Origin: a virus
Strand: one strand, 5' to 3'
Virus record (IMG/VR): IMGVR_UViG_3300031566_000290
Coordinates: 1-28,200 of that record
Length of the DNA: 28,200 nucleotides
Under the pieces are notes generated by a model, which was given only the letters and a program-made list of their open reading frames with translations, made no database searches and was not told the DNA's origin. Shown in pieces: positions 15,531 through 23,553 of this stretch. Position numbers and translations under genes: made by a program. Each line of letters opens with the position of its first letter. Positions within the stretch are counted from its first letter, which is position 1.

Positions 15531-17498
15531 TTATTTTTCTTCTTTTGCTGCTTCAGCATCACTTAAATCAATTTCATCAAGTAACTCAGCGTCAATCTCT
15601 TCAAACTCAACAATAGTATTGTTATTAATGCTCTCAGACTCCCCTAAAATGGCATCAATTTCATTAACCATATTGATTGCTTTAGAATTAAGGTCTTCGT
15701 TCTTATCGTTACTCTCTTTAAGCAATTCCTTACGTTTAACCTCATGTTGCTTCTCTTTGTTTTGACCATAAACCAATTTTTCGAGATGTCTATCATATTC
15801 TTCTTCAGACATTTTACCCTCTACCTGAATTGGGGGTAAATCACCCGGTGTTTGATTTGGCAATCCTTCGATTGGAGGTGGCATTCCACCTTCCGCACCA
15901 CCCATTGGTGGTAAACCACCTTCACCTTCCATACCTTCTTGACCAGTACCTCCAGTTGCAGCAGCAGCAGCTAATTCTTCATCAGCAAATTTCTTATCAA
16001 TGTCAGCAAAAAGACCAGATTGTTTGATAATAACAGGTGCATCCGCAAGCTCCTGATTAACAACTTTCTCCATCTTTTGTTGTTTGAGGTCTTCAACGAT
16101 ATCTCTATCGGTCATGTTAAAGATTGTTCGTTTAGCCAACGTATGTGACATTGCAGCAATACCGTTTTCACCACGAGTAAGTTCAGTATAAACCTGTGCT
16201 TTCTCACGGAACAGTTCGGATTTCATCATCTCTTGTTGAGTTGAAGGATTCGTCAATGTCAAGGTGAAGTCATTCATATCCTCTTTAGTGTAACCCATAA
16301 AATACAGGTGAACCATCGCCATTTTATTTAATTCCTGAATAAGTGATTGTTGAATACGATTAATTTTCTTTGCAAAACGAATGTCGTATTGCGCCATGTT
16401 TTTTCCACCACCAGCAGCGTCTTGAAATGACAAGAACGGTTTTGGTACGCCAAGTCCAGTAAATAGATTGTCTCTCAAGTATTCAATATCTTGAATCTGG
16501 TCAAGATTTTGAGCACCCGGTAAAGTTTCAATTCCTGTTTGAGTGTTTGCGTTACGTACTGGAAGGAAATAATCTTCATCGTTCCCTAAAATATTGAAAC
16601 GATAATCAATTTGACCGTCATTGGGTGCTACTTCCATCGTTTTCTTAAACTTGGTAGCTACCTTATACATGTACTCTTCAATATCGTCTTCATCAATGTT
16701 TCCAACATCAATTTTAAAGACTTTCTTTTCACCAGCACGAATAATACGATAAGTAAGCATTGCATCTTCAGCCATTACCAATTGACGAAATACTCTACGA
16801 ACTTTATTTAATACAGACGATCCGTATGGTAGATATTTATCATCACCCAGTAATCTAAAGTGTGCGACTTCGAAAATGTTAAACTCATCTCCTGTCATTC
16901 TTTCCTTAAACTTAACAGCAGGTTTACCTTTTTGGATTCGTTCAAACCTTTCAATTTCATAGTTAACCATTTGCTTCACGTGAGTAATACCTTTCTTTCT
17001 TTCACCATAAAGCAAAACAAAATTGTCACCATATTTGGTTAAATTTCTTGTCCAGAAAGGTAGGTTAACGTTTACATTTACAACATCATAGAAGAATTCT
17101 TCTAAAATATATTTAATTCTTTCTTTGTTCGAATAGATATTCAGCATCTTTCCATTCTCACCAATTGTGGTAGCTTCTTCCATAAACAAGTCAAGGGCAG
17201 ATGAAATGATTGGGTAGTATTCCATACCTTCATAATCAATGTATGCTGGAAGACGTGCTGCTTCATATTGAAGTGCTTTTTGGAATCCCCTGTCAGTTGT
17301 TCGAAAATACTTGCTTTGTATTTTCTTTTGCTGCTCAAGTTCTAATGCCTTTCTTTTGATATCTTCAGGTGAATTACCCCTGATAATGATTTTTGTGTTA
17401 TTTTCATCTCTTTGAATAGGGGCGAAACCGAACCCATCTAAATTGAAGAAATTGTTCAGTTGCTGAAATATCGTACCTCTTTTATCTTGTTCTGCCAT
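15531..17498 (-). CDS. Portal protein, T4 gp20-like
   Basis: 655 aa (T4 gp20: 524). Portal proteins form the dodecameric ring at the capsid vertex through which DNA is pumped and to which the neck attaches. The family pattern is visible in PAYIDYEGMEYYPIISSALD (64-83), FEVAHFRLLGDDKYLPYGSS (207-226), FRQLVMAEDAMLTYRIIRA (about 234-252), and DNLFTGLGVPKPFLSFQDA, a strongly conserved gp20 segment. The extra length is mostly C-terminal: a Gly/Pro/Met-rich linker (GGLPPMGGAEGGMPPP) followed by an acidic, Lys/Glu-rich tail of about 100 residues, unusual for a portal. It follows the terminase gene, with two motif copies in the gap. The neighbouring 257-aa gene follows after 56 nt. The assignment is secure; the role of the tail is not known. 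Confidence 0.9.
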   Translation of the reverse strand: MAEQDKRGTIFQQLNNFFNLDGFGFAPIQRDENNTKIIIRGNSPEDIKRKALELEQQKKIQSKYFRTTDRGFQKALQYEAARLPAYIDYEGMEYYPIISSALDLFMEEATTIGENGKMLNIYSNKERIKYILEEFFYDVVNVNVNLPFWTRNLTKYGDNFVLLYGERKKGITHVKQMVNYEIERFERIQKGKPAVKFKERMTGDEFNIFEVAHFRLLGDDKYLPYGSSVLNKVRRVFRQLVMAEDAMLTYRIIRAGEKKVFKIDVGNIDEDDIEEYMYKVATKFKKTMEVAPNDGQIDYRFNILGNDEDYFLPVRNANTQTGIETLPGAQNLDQIQDIEYLRDNLFTGLGVPKPFLSFQDAAGGGKNMAQYDIRFAKKINRIQQSLIQELNKMAMVHLYFMGYTKEDMNDFTLTLTNPSTQQEMMKSELFREKAQVYTELTRGENGIAAMSHTLAKRTIFNMTDRDIVEDLKQQKMEKVVNQELADAPVIIKQSGLFADIDKKFADEELAAAAATGGTGQEGMEGEGGLPPMGGAEGGMPPPIEGLPNQTPGDLPPIQVEGKMSEEEYDRHLEKLVYGQNKEKQHEVKRKELLKESNDKNEDLNSKAINMVNEIDAILGESESINNNTIVEFEEIDAELLDEIDLSDAEAAKEEK

Positions 17499-17520
17499 TT
17501 TATAAAATATTATAGTTTTT

Positions 17521-17529
17521 TATAAATAC
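17521..17529 (-). promoter_or_regulatory. Late-promoter-like motif GTATTTATA, proximal copy
   Basis: Exact minus-strand copy, 22 nt before the portal ATG at 17498. A second, slightly changed copy lies 37 bp further upstream. Confidence 0.65.
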
Positions 17530-17557
17530 TTGATTTTACGTGAAAAACCACTTTTTA

Positions 17558-17566
17558 GATAAATAC
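17558..17566 (-). promoter_or_regulatory. Second, weaker motif copy GTATTTATC upstream of the portal gene
   Basis: One mismatch in the last base relative to GTATTTATA. It lies between the terminase stop at 17570 and the proximal copy, so the portal gene may have two start points. Confidence 0.4.
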
Positions 17567-17569
17567 ATT

Positions 17570-19633
17570 TTACTTTTGTTTTATCCCATTAAACAACCAA
17601 GCATTTGCAACATGTTTCTGTAAATCAGGGTTTCCTTTATTCTTTGATAATATGGGTATATTCTTCTTTTCCTTGTCATCCTCCAACTTCTTCTTCATTT
17701 CAGCCATTTTTTCAGGATCATTTGCCATGAGCATAGCATCCAACATTTTTTTAGTAGCACCCTTATTTTGTCTAAAACGAGCCATGTCAAAATTCAGAAC
17801 ATACAAACCAATTGCCAATCCCATGATTGAATCATCGTGGAATGATCTCTTATGGTCAGCAACACGGTTTCCAGCCACTGTAACGAACGTTTTAAGTTCA
17901 TTGAGCAATCTTATTGACCTGATGATTACATCCTCTAAATGGATCGCTCTCTGCATCTCAAGAAGCACCGAAGGTCTGTTTTGACCGATAAAGAAACCGG
18001 GTATCAAATCAACGGGGATGATAGAACCATCTGACATTATTTTCTGTCCCTTTTTAATGTAACCTTGGAGTCTATCTCTGGATGGTTTATGAGAAACCTC
18101 TGCATAATGAATGTTCTCAGTTTCCTTTCCATATTCACCGCCATATCCAACATCAATTAATTTCTCAATCGTTTGAACACCATATCCACCAGTGATATCA
18201 ATAACAGCATACGCATTGTTATATCTTTTACCAAATTGATATGCTATTTCGGCAAGTAATTGTGGTGTAACTTTACCGTAATATTCGGCAACCTGTTCCA
18301 CTTTCTGCCTTTTTACTTTAACAATTTTTATTTTTTCGTTTTCTATAACTTCCTTTTCTTCAACAATATTAATAACTTTGAGAATATTAATTGTTGAATT
18401 ATCTTCACCGTGACCCGGTGAAGCATCAATTGCCATTATATACTCTGTTCCATGAATTGGGTCTTCCCAAATCCAGAAATTTTTGTCAGTATATTCTTGA
18501 CGTAGAAAAGGTCTAATCTCCGTCTCTTCAATTCTTCTCAGAAACTCCTCTGCAATAAAGTTGTCACCTGATCCAAGGAATGAACATAAAATTTCCTGTG
18601 CAATCTTACGCATATCACCGTTGGCACTCTTAATCTCTTCTTCAAACCAAGGAGATGTTGCTTGCCAGCCATCATCCATCATTTTTATTCGCTCGGCATC
18701 AGTAAAGCCAGTGTCAATTCGCTCAAACTCATTCTCTCTTCCCTTGTTCTTAACCCATCTCAAACCTTTATTGTAGCGTGGGTCATTGAACCACCAAAGT
18801 TCAACTGCCTTAAATGTACTCTTCTCTTTTCCTTGTCTTGCAGCTTCGAAAGTTTTGTAGAACACTGGATCAAGACCGTTTGGTGTAGATACCATAATTG
18901 CACGACCACCAGTTTGAAGAGTTGGTTTTGCAGATGTCCAGAATTTATCTGATTTCTCTGTCCATGCTGTTTCATCCCAAAACAATAAAGTTGGAGTATA
19001 ACCACGAAGACCTTTTGATGAGAATGCACTCAACTGACAGCCATTATCATATCTCTTTAGTTTTTGAGTGTCTTTAACATCTGGATGTGGTCTCAACCAA
19101 TCAGGACAACCATCAATAAAGTCAACCACATCGTTCATTAATTCATCACGTGCTGTTTCAAGTTTATCCGCAACAATTGCCACACTACGATGTGATTTAA
19201 ACATCACATACCATGCAATATATGCACAAGTTGTTGTTGAGATACCCGCCTGACGATATTTGTTAGCAATCACAAACCGTTCATCAAGATAAGTATTGAT
19301 TAATTCCTTCTGAAAATCAAACAGAGCAAACGGTACGATTTGACCACCTTCACCCTGTGTTTGGTCGAAAATAGTTAAATAGGTTTCAATAAAATATATT
19401 GGATTAGAGGCACATCTAATAATCTCATACTCCCTTTCAGCCATAGATAGTTCACTAACCTTCTTCAAATCACCACTTTGTGTGACAATAATTGGTTCTG
19501 GTAGTTTACCCGCCTTTCTTAATGCCTTTTCAAGTTTCCTTTTCTCTTCCTTTAACTTTTGAAGTTTCGGATCAAGAGGTATCAAGGGAACGTGTTCGGG
19601 ACTAATACTTGGACTTTTTTCTTCTATCTCCAT
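17570..19633 (-). CDS. Terminase large subunit, T4 gp17-like packaging ATPase/nuclease
   Basis: 687 aa (T4 gp17: 610). The ATPase domain has a Walker A-like segment KYRQAGISTT (125-134), Walker B TLLFWDE (215-221) with catalytic Glu221, and motif III MVSTPNG (247-253). The nuclease domain has IMAIDASPGHGEDNST with Asp403 as the first metal ligand, AVIDITGG with Asp479 as the second, and HDDSIMGL near the C-terminus supplying the third. The protein pumps DNA through the portal and cuts the concatemer. An extra N-terminal segment (1-60, with a Lys/Glu-rich coil KLQKLKEEKRKLEKALRK) is present. The portal gene is next downstream; T4 has the tail sheath and tube genes (18, 19) between them, but these are not here. 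A motif copy with one mismatch precedes the start by 13 nt. No small terminase gene was recognised nearby. Confidence 0.92.
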   Translation of the reverse strand: MEIEEKSPSISPEHVPLIPLDPKLQKLKEEKRKLEKALRKAGKLPEPIIVTQSGDLKKVSELSMAEREYEIIRCASNPIYFIETYLTIFDQTQGEGGQIVPFALFDFQKELINTYLDERFVIANKYRQAGISTTTCAYIAWYVMFKSHRSVAIVADKLETARDELMNDVVDFIDGCPDWLRPHPDVKDTQKLKRYDNGCQLSAFSSKGLRGYTPTLLFWDETAWTEKSDKFWTSAKPTLQTGGRAIMVSTPNGLDPVFYKTFEAARQGKEKSTFKAVELWWFNDPRYNKGLRWVKNKGRENEFERIDTGFTDAERIKMMDDGWQATSPWFEEEIKSANGDMRKIAQEILCSFLGSGDNFIAEEFLRRIEETEIRPFLRQEYTDKNFWIWEDPIHGTEYIMAIDASPGHGEDNSTINILKVINIVEEKEVIENEKIKIVKVKRQKVEQVAEYYGKVTPQLLAEIAYQFGKRYNNAYAVIDITGGYGVQTIEKLIDVGYGGEYGKETENIHYAEVSHKPSRDRLQGYIKKGQKIMSDGSIIPVDLIPGFFIGQNRPSVLLEMQRAIHLEDVIIRSIRLLNELKTFVTVAGNRVADHKRSFHDDSIMGLAIGLYVLNFDMARFRQNKGATKKMLDAMLMANDPEKMAEMKKKLEDDKEKKNIPILSKNKGNPDLQKHVANAWLFNGIKQK

Positions 19634-19646
19634 TATATTATTTTAT

Positions 19647-19655
19647 AATAAATAC
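19647..19655 (-). promoter_or_regulatory. Late-promoter-like motif GTATTTATT
   Basis: Minus-strand copy with one mismatch in the last base, 13 nt before the terminase ATG at 19633. Confidence 0.5.
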
Positions 19656-19675
19656 AATGGGTCAGTAAAATAGCA

Positions 19676-19707
19676 AAGCACGACACATATCTTGACATGT
19701 CGTGCTT
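19676..19707 (-). terminator. Terminator-like hairpin upstream of the terminase
   Basis: Arms AAGCACGACA (19676-19685) and TGTCGTGCTT (19698-19707) are perfectly complementary over 10 bp with a 12-nt loop. It follows the stop of the 19738-20229 gene. On the minus strand the tail is TTTGCTATTTTA, a weak T-tract, so it may be a terminator or an RNA-stabilising stem. Confidence 0.6.
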
Positions 19708-19737
19708 CGATCCTCTTCTCCCAAATGGTGAGATAGG

Positions 19738-20229
19738 CTATTTCAAATTCACTGAAGAACTTTCAACAAACTCGTTCCCCTTGAATATGATTTTTCTTTC
19801 GTAAAGTAGTTCTTTAACCTTTGCTAAAGTTATTCCATAATGGAAAACTAATACAGGCGGTTCATCTTGTTCCTCAAACAAATCCTCATATTGATTGAAA
19901 CCATCATCTGCTGGATTCTCACATTCATTATCAATATCTTCATATGCCAATGCAATTATGTTGTGATATCCATGCATATATGGTCGAGTAACATCTTCAT
20001 GAAGGCACACAAGATCAAATGAACCTGTTTTTAAACTATAAATAGAATCAACAAAATCTTTATGTGGTGGTTCTGCATTATCACAGGCTGGAGCCATATC
20101 CCATAACCAATCCTCATATTCTATATTTGTTTCATCGCTTGAGAAAATAAATTCATACAACCCCTCGTTGTTGGCATTGTATCCAATCTTTAATACGTAA
20201 ATGAGTTTTAAATTTGAATCTGTATGCAT
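19738..20229 (-). CDS. Hypothetical acidic protein
   Basis: 163 aa from the ATG at 20229. A TTG six bases upstream would lengthen it by two residues, but the motif 13 nt before the ATG supports the shorter form. It is acidic (for example NECENPADDGFNQYEDLFEE), has no signal peptide or membrane segment, and begins with a likely beta hairpin (NLKLIYVLKIGYNANNEGLY). A hydrophobic strand follows (VLVFHYGITLAKVKELL). Three Cys and several His are scattered, with no clear metal site. It lies between the two-TM protein gene and the terminase gene, with a hairpin after its stop. I do not recognise a family. Confidence 0.7.
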   Translation of the reverse strand: MHTDSNLKLIYVLKIGYNANNEGLYEFIFSSDETNIEYEDWLWDMAPACDNAEPPHKDFVDSIYSLKTGSFDLVCLHEDVTRPYMHGYHNIIALAYEDIDNECENPADDGFNQYEDLFEEQDEPPVLVFHYGITLAKVKELLYERKIIFKGNEFVESSSVNLK

Positions 20230-20241
20230 AATCAATATTTC

Positions 20242-20619
20242 CTATAAATACTTAGGAAGAGTGATTCCATACGTGCTTTTGATAACTGCATCAACAAAAA
20301 GTAATGTATTTCGAGTTCTTTTAAGAAATTTCTGATGTTGATATTTATAAAACACAGATGTTACCCATAATATAAAGGCAAATAGAAGTGATATTCCAAA
20401 CAAAGGTCCCTCCATAAAAATACTTAGGGCATGAACGAATAAAACCACCAATGCAATGTCCTCAAACAATTTGCTTCGACTGTATGAAACAAGTATGTCT
20501 TGTTCAGCTTCCTCAATGAAAAGTCGTCTGTATTCAAAGTCTTTCTCTTCTTCGGCAAGACGCAATAATTCATCGTCTCTTCTTTTCCCACGTATGGGGT
20601 TTAATGTCTCGTATAGCAT
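20242..20619 (-). CDS. Small protein with two transmembrane helices
   Basis: 125 aa. The N-terminal 50 residues are charged and helical (RGKRRDDELLRLAEEEKDFE). Two hydrophobic segments follow, LFEDIALVVLFVHALSIF and LFGISLLFAFILWVTSVF, separated by a short MEGP turn, so both ends should be on the same side of the membrane. The C-terminus is basic (HQKFLKRTRNTLL). Size and topology would suit a class II holin, but holins normally have only a short charged N-terminus, so that is weak. The start has a variant motif, GTATAAATG, 11 nt upstream. The stop codon lies inside the promoter-like motif of the next gene. Confidence 0.65.
   Translation of the reverse strand: MLYETLNPIRGKRRDDELLRLAEEEKDFEYRRLFIEEAEQDILVSYSRSKLFEDIALVVLFVHALSIFMEGPLFGISLLFAFILWVTSVFYKYQHQKFLKRTRNTLLFVDAVIKSTYGITLPKYL
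20243..20251 (-). promoter_or_regulatory. Late-promoter-like motif GTATTTATA overlapping a stop codon
   Basis: Exact minus-strand copy, 13 nt before the ATG at 20229. The same bases encode the last residues (K-Y-L) and part of the TAG stop of the upstream two-TM gene, so one sequence serves as both coding end and promoter. Confidence 0.6.
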
Positions 20620-20630
20620 AATTAGTATTT

Positions 20631-20639
20631 CATTTATAC
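20631..20639 (-). promoter_or_regulatory. Variant motif GTATAAATG before the two-TM gene
   Basis: Read on the minus strand it sits 11 nt before the ATG at 20619, where other genes have GTATTTATA. Its core TATAAAT is closer to the T4 late consensus. It may be a weak variant or a chance match. Confidence 0.3.
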
Positions 20640-20672
20640 AATATTACGAAAAACTTCAATTTTTATTACAAA

Positions 20673-20706
20673 AAAAATGACAATAAATCGCTTTATTGTC
20701 ATTTTT
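20673..20706 (-). terminator. Strong Rho-independent terminator after the 915-aa gene
   Basis: Perfect 15-bp inverted repeat (20673-20687 with 20692-20706) around a 4-nt loop that reads GCGA, a GNRA tetraloop, on the minus strand. The core is ATGACAATAAA, and the arm ends in a run of T in both directions. It lies 20 nt after the stop at 20727 and just before the two-TM gene. Confidence 0.85.
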
Positions 20707-20726
20707 AATATAATTATGATGTTTAA

Positions 20727-23474
20727 TTAGCCGATTTGTTCTAAATGATCAACAGGTTTGTAAACCAATTCGCCCATCTTATTTGCTTGAAGCATTCCAA
20801 CACCGTTTGGATCATTAGCCACTTGAGTTAAAATATCCAATTTTGCCTCTGGAGTTGCTCTACCAATATAACTGGCTGCGCTTCTATGAACCTTTCCACC
20901 ACTAAAGATGTCTCTAATCCATTGATTAATTGCGTGTTGATCAGTTGCTATTGTTGGCAATGCTTGCTTTAATTGTCTTTGTCTACGAATGTCGCCACCA
21001 ATTCTTTGTGACATCTTACCAGCAAAGTTAGCAATGTTTTTACCAAAATCGCCTTCTTCTACAACACTTTCAAATAATGCAACTTGACTTGCAATCATTT
21101 TATCGAGTTTCTTCAACGACTCACTTTTTTTATCCTCATTAAGACTTGGTTTTCTTTTCCCTGCCATTTCTTCTAAGCGATTGCGAATGTAGTTTCTTAC
21201 CTTTTTTTCTGATTCACTCAATGTAACATTAACAGCATCTTTTGTGATCTCAACTGAAGTTACATCTGCACCATCAGGTTTAGGTATTCCAGCACCCATA
21301 GTTTCAAAACCAGCAGTCATATTCATTTCTGGTTCTTTGTGTTGTGTTACGTCAAATACTTCCTCTTCTCCACCTTCAGGCTTTTCAACCTCAATTTCCT
21401 CTTCTTCACCCTCCATCATTGGTTGTGTCTGAACATTAAGTGGATCATTACCGTCCATGCCTTCTGCAACAGCACCGCCTTTAAGGATTCCTTGAAGTGC
21501 CATTATAACCGATTGTTTATTAATTGGACCATCACCTGCCTTTTGTGATGCAACATCCAATTTATTAACCATTTCACCGAATTTTTGTGCAGCCTTTTGA
21601 ATTTTTGCTTCAACTGTACTTTTAACTCCTTTTTGGTATTGTTGAGATATTTCAGTACCCATTTGGTCCATTGAATTCGCAACTTGTTCAATTTTGTTTG
21701 TAACTGCATTTGTTATGCCTTGAACAGCACCTTGAACTCCTTGTTTAATTCCAGTACCAATGTTACCAACAGCAGACTTAGCTTTATTACCTAAGTAACT
21801 ACCAACATTCTTTAAACCACCGAAATTAAGTTCGTTAAGTTCGTTTAATGTATTTTCATCTAACGCTGCAAGGTCTTCATCAGACATTCCACCGTATTTA
21901 GAAACAACTTCTTCTTCAGTTAATGTTTTAAGAGTAGCATCTTTCTCCTTTTGAGGTTCTATTTGCCACCAAAACATACCTTTTACGGTATCAGCTTTTT
22001 TTTTGGACGTATCTTCTACTTCATTAATTTTCTTAACAAAAGGTTCGAGATGTGTTGTAAGTTCTTCGTTTGCATATTCTTCTTTCAAACACTCTGCAAG
22101 TTCGTCTGAATGAAAAACTGCCATTGACTCAAGGTCTTCATCGCCCATTTCGTCTTGTTCCATAGCATAACCATTCATAAGGCTTGCCATTTCATCAACA
22201 CTACATTCCATCAAAGATTCAGCATTATATCCTCTGCTCTCAGCATATTTGGCAAAACCACATTCATTACACGATTTTTCTTCAGCCATTTCCATGTTTG
22301 CATCTTCTTGACCCTCAATATCTGACATTTGAAGTTGATCTTCAGGTGTTTGCCCACCCTCTTCTTCTGGTTTAATTTTTATAATGTTCTCGTTGGCAAT
22401 TTCCTTCTTGGTATCAATATCCATTTTAGCAAATTCCTTTTTAAGAGGGTCTAAAAGTCTTCCAACAGCAGATTCAACTTCTTCATCGGTAAATTCTTCT
22501 TTACCCATTTTTTCAGCTAATTTCCCAATCTCTGAGTCGATTATCCTTTTTTCTTCTGAGTCTTGAAATAATTGACTGCCTTCAGGATCAGCAGTTTCAG
22601 GATCACCTTCAAGACTTGTATCAACAACCTCTTCTTCACCACCATCTACAGGCATTTCTGCATCTACAGACATTTCTTCTTCACCACCATCTACAGGCAT
22701 TTCTGCATCTACAGACATTTCTTCTTCACCACCATCTACAGGTGCTTCAGCGTCAACGTCAATTGCGTCAATATCTAATGGTTCTTCAACAGGAGCTTCT
22801 GGTTCTACAGCAACTTCAGCATCAGGTTCTTCAGCAGTTTTTTCTTCTGCACCTGCAAGTTTTTCTTCTGCACTTGCAATTTCGTCTTCAATACCCTCAT
22901 CAACATCTTCTTTTTTCTCTTCTTCAGCCTCTTCCTTTTCTTCCTCTTTTTCACCCTTTTCAAATTCAGGACTTTCTTTCTTTTCGTGTTTCTTACCCTC
23001 TTTTTCTTCCTCGTCCTTTTCCTCTTTTTTCTCGTCCTTATCTTTTTTCTTACCGAAATCTGGCTTCACTCCTTTTTCAAAAGTAGGTTTTTCACCCTCA
23101 CTCAATAGAGAGGGTTTTGATCCAGACTTGGTAACAATTTCTTTTCCACCCAAGGCTTCATTGATTGTCAAAAGAAGCATATTTCTATTTTTATCAGCCT
23201 CAGATAATTTATTATATCTGTACTCAGTAATATTCTCCTGTCCACCGATATAAGCGAAATCCTCAACATTAGGATTACCTTGGCTATTGGCTTTTTTTAT
23301 GAAGTATTGGTGGTTTTCCTTAACGATGCCATAAGCAACCTTATCAGCACCCCTTTTGAAGTCGATTAGTGTACCTAACGAGTTTCTATTTTCATGAACT
23401 CTCGTTCCTTTAACGTCTGCTAATTGTTGCATTCTTGCTATTTGAGCATCTTTACTTGTATTTTTCTTCATCAT
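20727..23474 (-). CDS. Large acidic repeat protein, probably virion or head-core associated
   Basis: 915 aa (ATG at 23474; 23471 is equally possible). The N-terminal 120 residues look folded (VKENHQYFIKKANSQGNPNV). Residues about 130-290 are low-complexity Glu/Lys then Asp/Glu/Ala/Pro-rich, with three 15-residue repeats containing VDAEMPVDGGEEEMS. Residues about 400-425 contain SCNECGFAKY and a later Cys (SLMECS), a possible zinc knuckle. Residues about 540-660 are an amphipathic, Gly/Ala/Gln-rich helical segment (KQGVQGAVQGITNAVTNKIE). The last 90 residues look folded again (IRDIFSGGKVHRSAASYIG). It is upstream of the packaging genes, with a motif copy 43 nt before the start and a strong terminator after the stop. 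Composition resembles the scaffold protein, suggesting an internal head or core component, but no family was recognised. Confidence 0.6.
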   Translation of the reverse strand: MMKKNTSKDAQIARMQQLADVKGTRVHENRNSLGTLIDFKRGADKVAYGIVKENHQYFIKKANSQGNPNVEDFAYIGGQENITEYRYNKLSEADKNRNMLLLTINEALGGKEIVTKSGSKPSLLSEGEKPTFEKGVKPDFGKKKDKDEKKEEKDEEEKEGKKHEKKESPEFEKGEKEEEKEEAEEEKKEDVDEGIEDEIASAEEKLAGAEEKTAEEPDAEVAVEPEAPVEEPLDIDAIDVDAEAPVDGGEEEMSVDAEMPVDGGEEEMSVDAEMPVDGGEEEVVDTSLEGDPETADPEGSQLFQDSEEKRIIDSEIGKLAEKMGKEEFTDEEVESAVGRLLDPLKKEFAKMDIDTKKEIANENIIKIKPEEEGGQTPEDQLQMSDIEGQEDANMEMAEEKSCNECGFAKYAESRGYNAESLMECSVDEMASLMNGYAMEQDEMGDEDLESMAVFHSDELAECLKEEYANEELTTHLEPFVKKINEVEDTSKKKADTVKGMFWWQIEPQKEKDATLKTLTEEEVVSKYGGMSDEDLAALDENTLNELNELNFGGLKNVGSYLGNKAKSAVGNIGTGIKQGVQGAVQGITNAVTNKIEQVANSMDQMGTEISQQYQKGVKSTVEAKIQKAAQKFGEMVNKLDVASQKAGDGPINKQSVIMALQGILKGGAVAEGMDGNDPLNVQTQPMMEGEEEEIEVEKPEGGEEEVFDVTQHKEPEMNMTAGFETMGAGIPKPDGADVTSVEITKDAVNVTLSESEKKVRNYIRNRLEEMAGKRKPSLNEDKKSESLKKLDKMIASQVALFESVVEEGDFGKNIANFAGKMSQRIGGDIRRQRQLKQALPTIATDQHAINQWIRDIFSGGKVHRSAASYIGRATPEAKLDILTQVANDPNGVGMLQANKMGELVYKPVDHLEQIG
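22631..22765 (-). repeat. 45-bp tandem coding repeat, about 2.5 near-identical copies
   Basis: Copies begin at 22631, 22676 and 22721. The first two are nearly identical at DNA level and the third diverges after about 20 bases. In the protein this gives three units of VDAE(M/A)PVDGGEEE. The conservation implies a recent slippage or duplication event. Confidence 0.85.
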
Positions 23475-23517
23475 AATATATTTAATATATGTGTTATTAT
23501 CTTCGGTTACATTTTTT

Positions 23518-23526
23518 TATAAATAC
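23518..23526 (-). promoter_or_regulatory. Late-promoter-like motif GTATTTATA
   Basis: Exact minus-strand copy, 43 nt before the first ATG of the 915-aa gene, the longest spacing in the window. Confidence 0.55.
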
Positions 23527-23553
23527 TTCTTCATCATTAAAAAGCATGTTTAA

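Noticed and set aside
19634-19737. A tRNA in the gap before the terminase gene
   Set aside because: The 104-nt gap has a single simple hairpin and a promoter-like motif; no cloverleaf or CCA-type end is visible.
20242-20619. The two-TM protein as a holin
   Set aside because: It has a 50-residue charged N-terminus and lies among packaging genes with no lysin beside it; topology alone is not enough to call it a holin.
22631-22765. The 45-bp repeats as a CRISPR array
   Set aside because: The units are directly adjacent with no unique spacers, they keep frame and they encode a repeated acidic peptide.
22616-23086. A 156-codon open frame on the plus strand rich in Leu, His and Gln
   Set aside because: It is the antisense shadow of the Glu-rich repeat region of the 915-aa gene; the composition follows directly from the reversed GAA/GAG codons.
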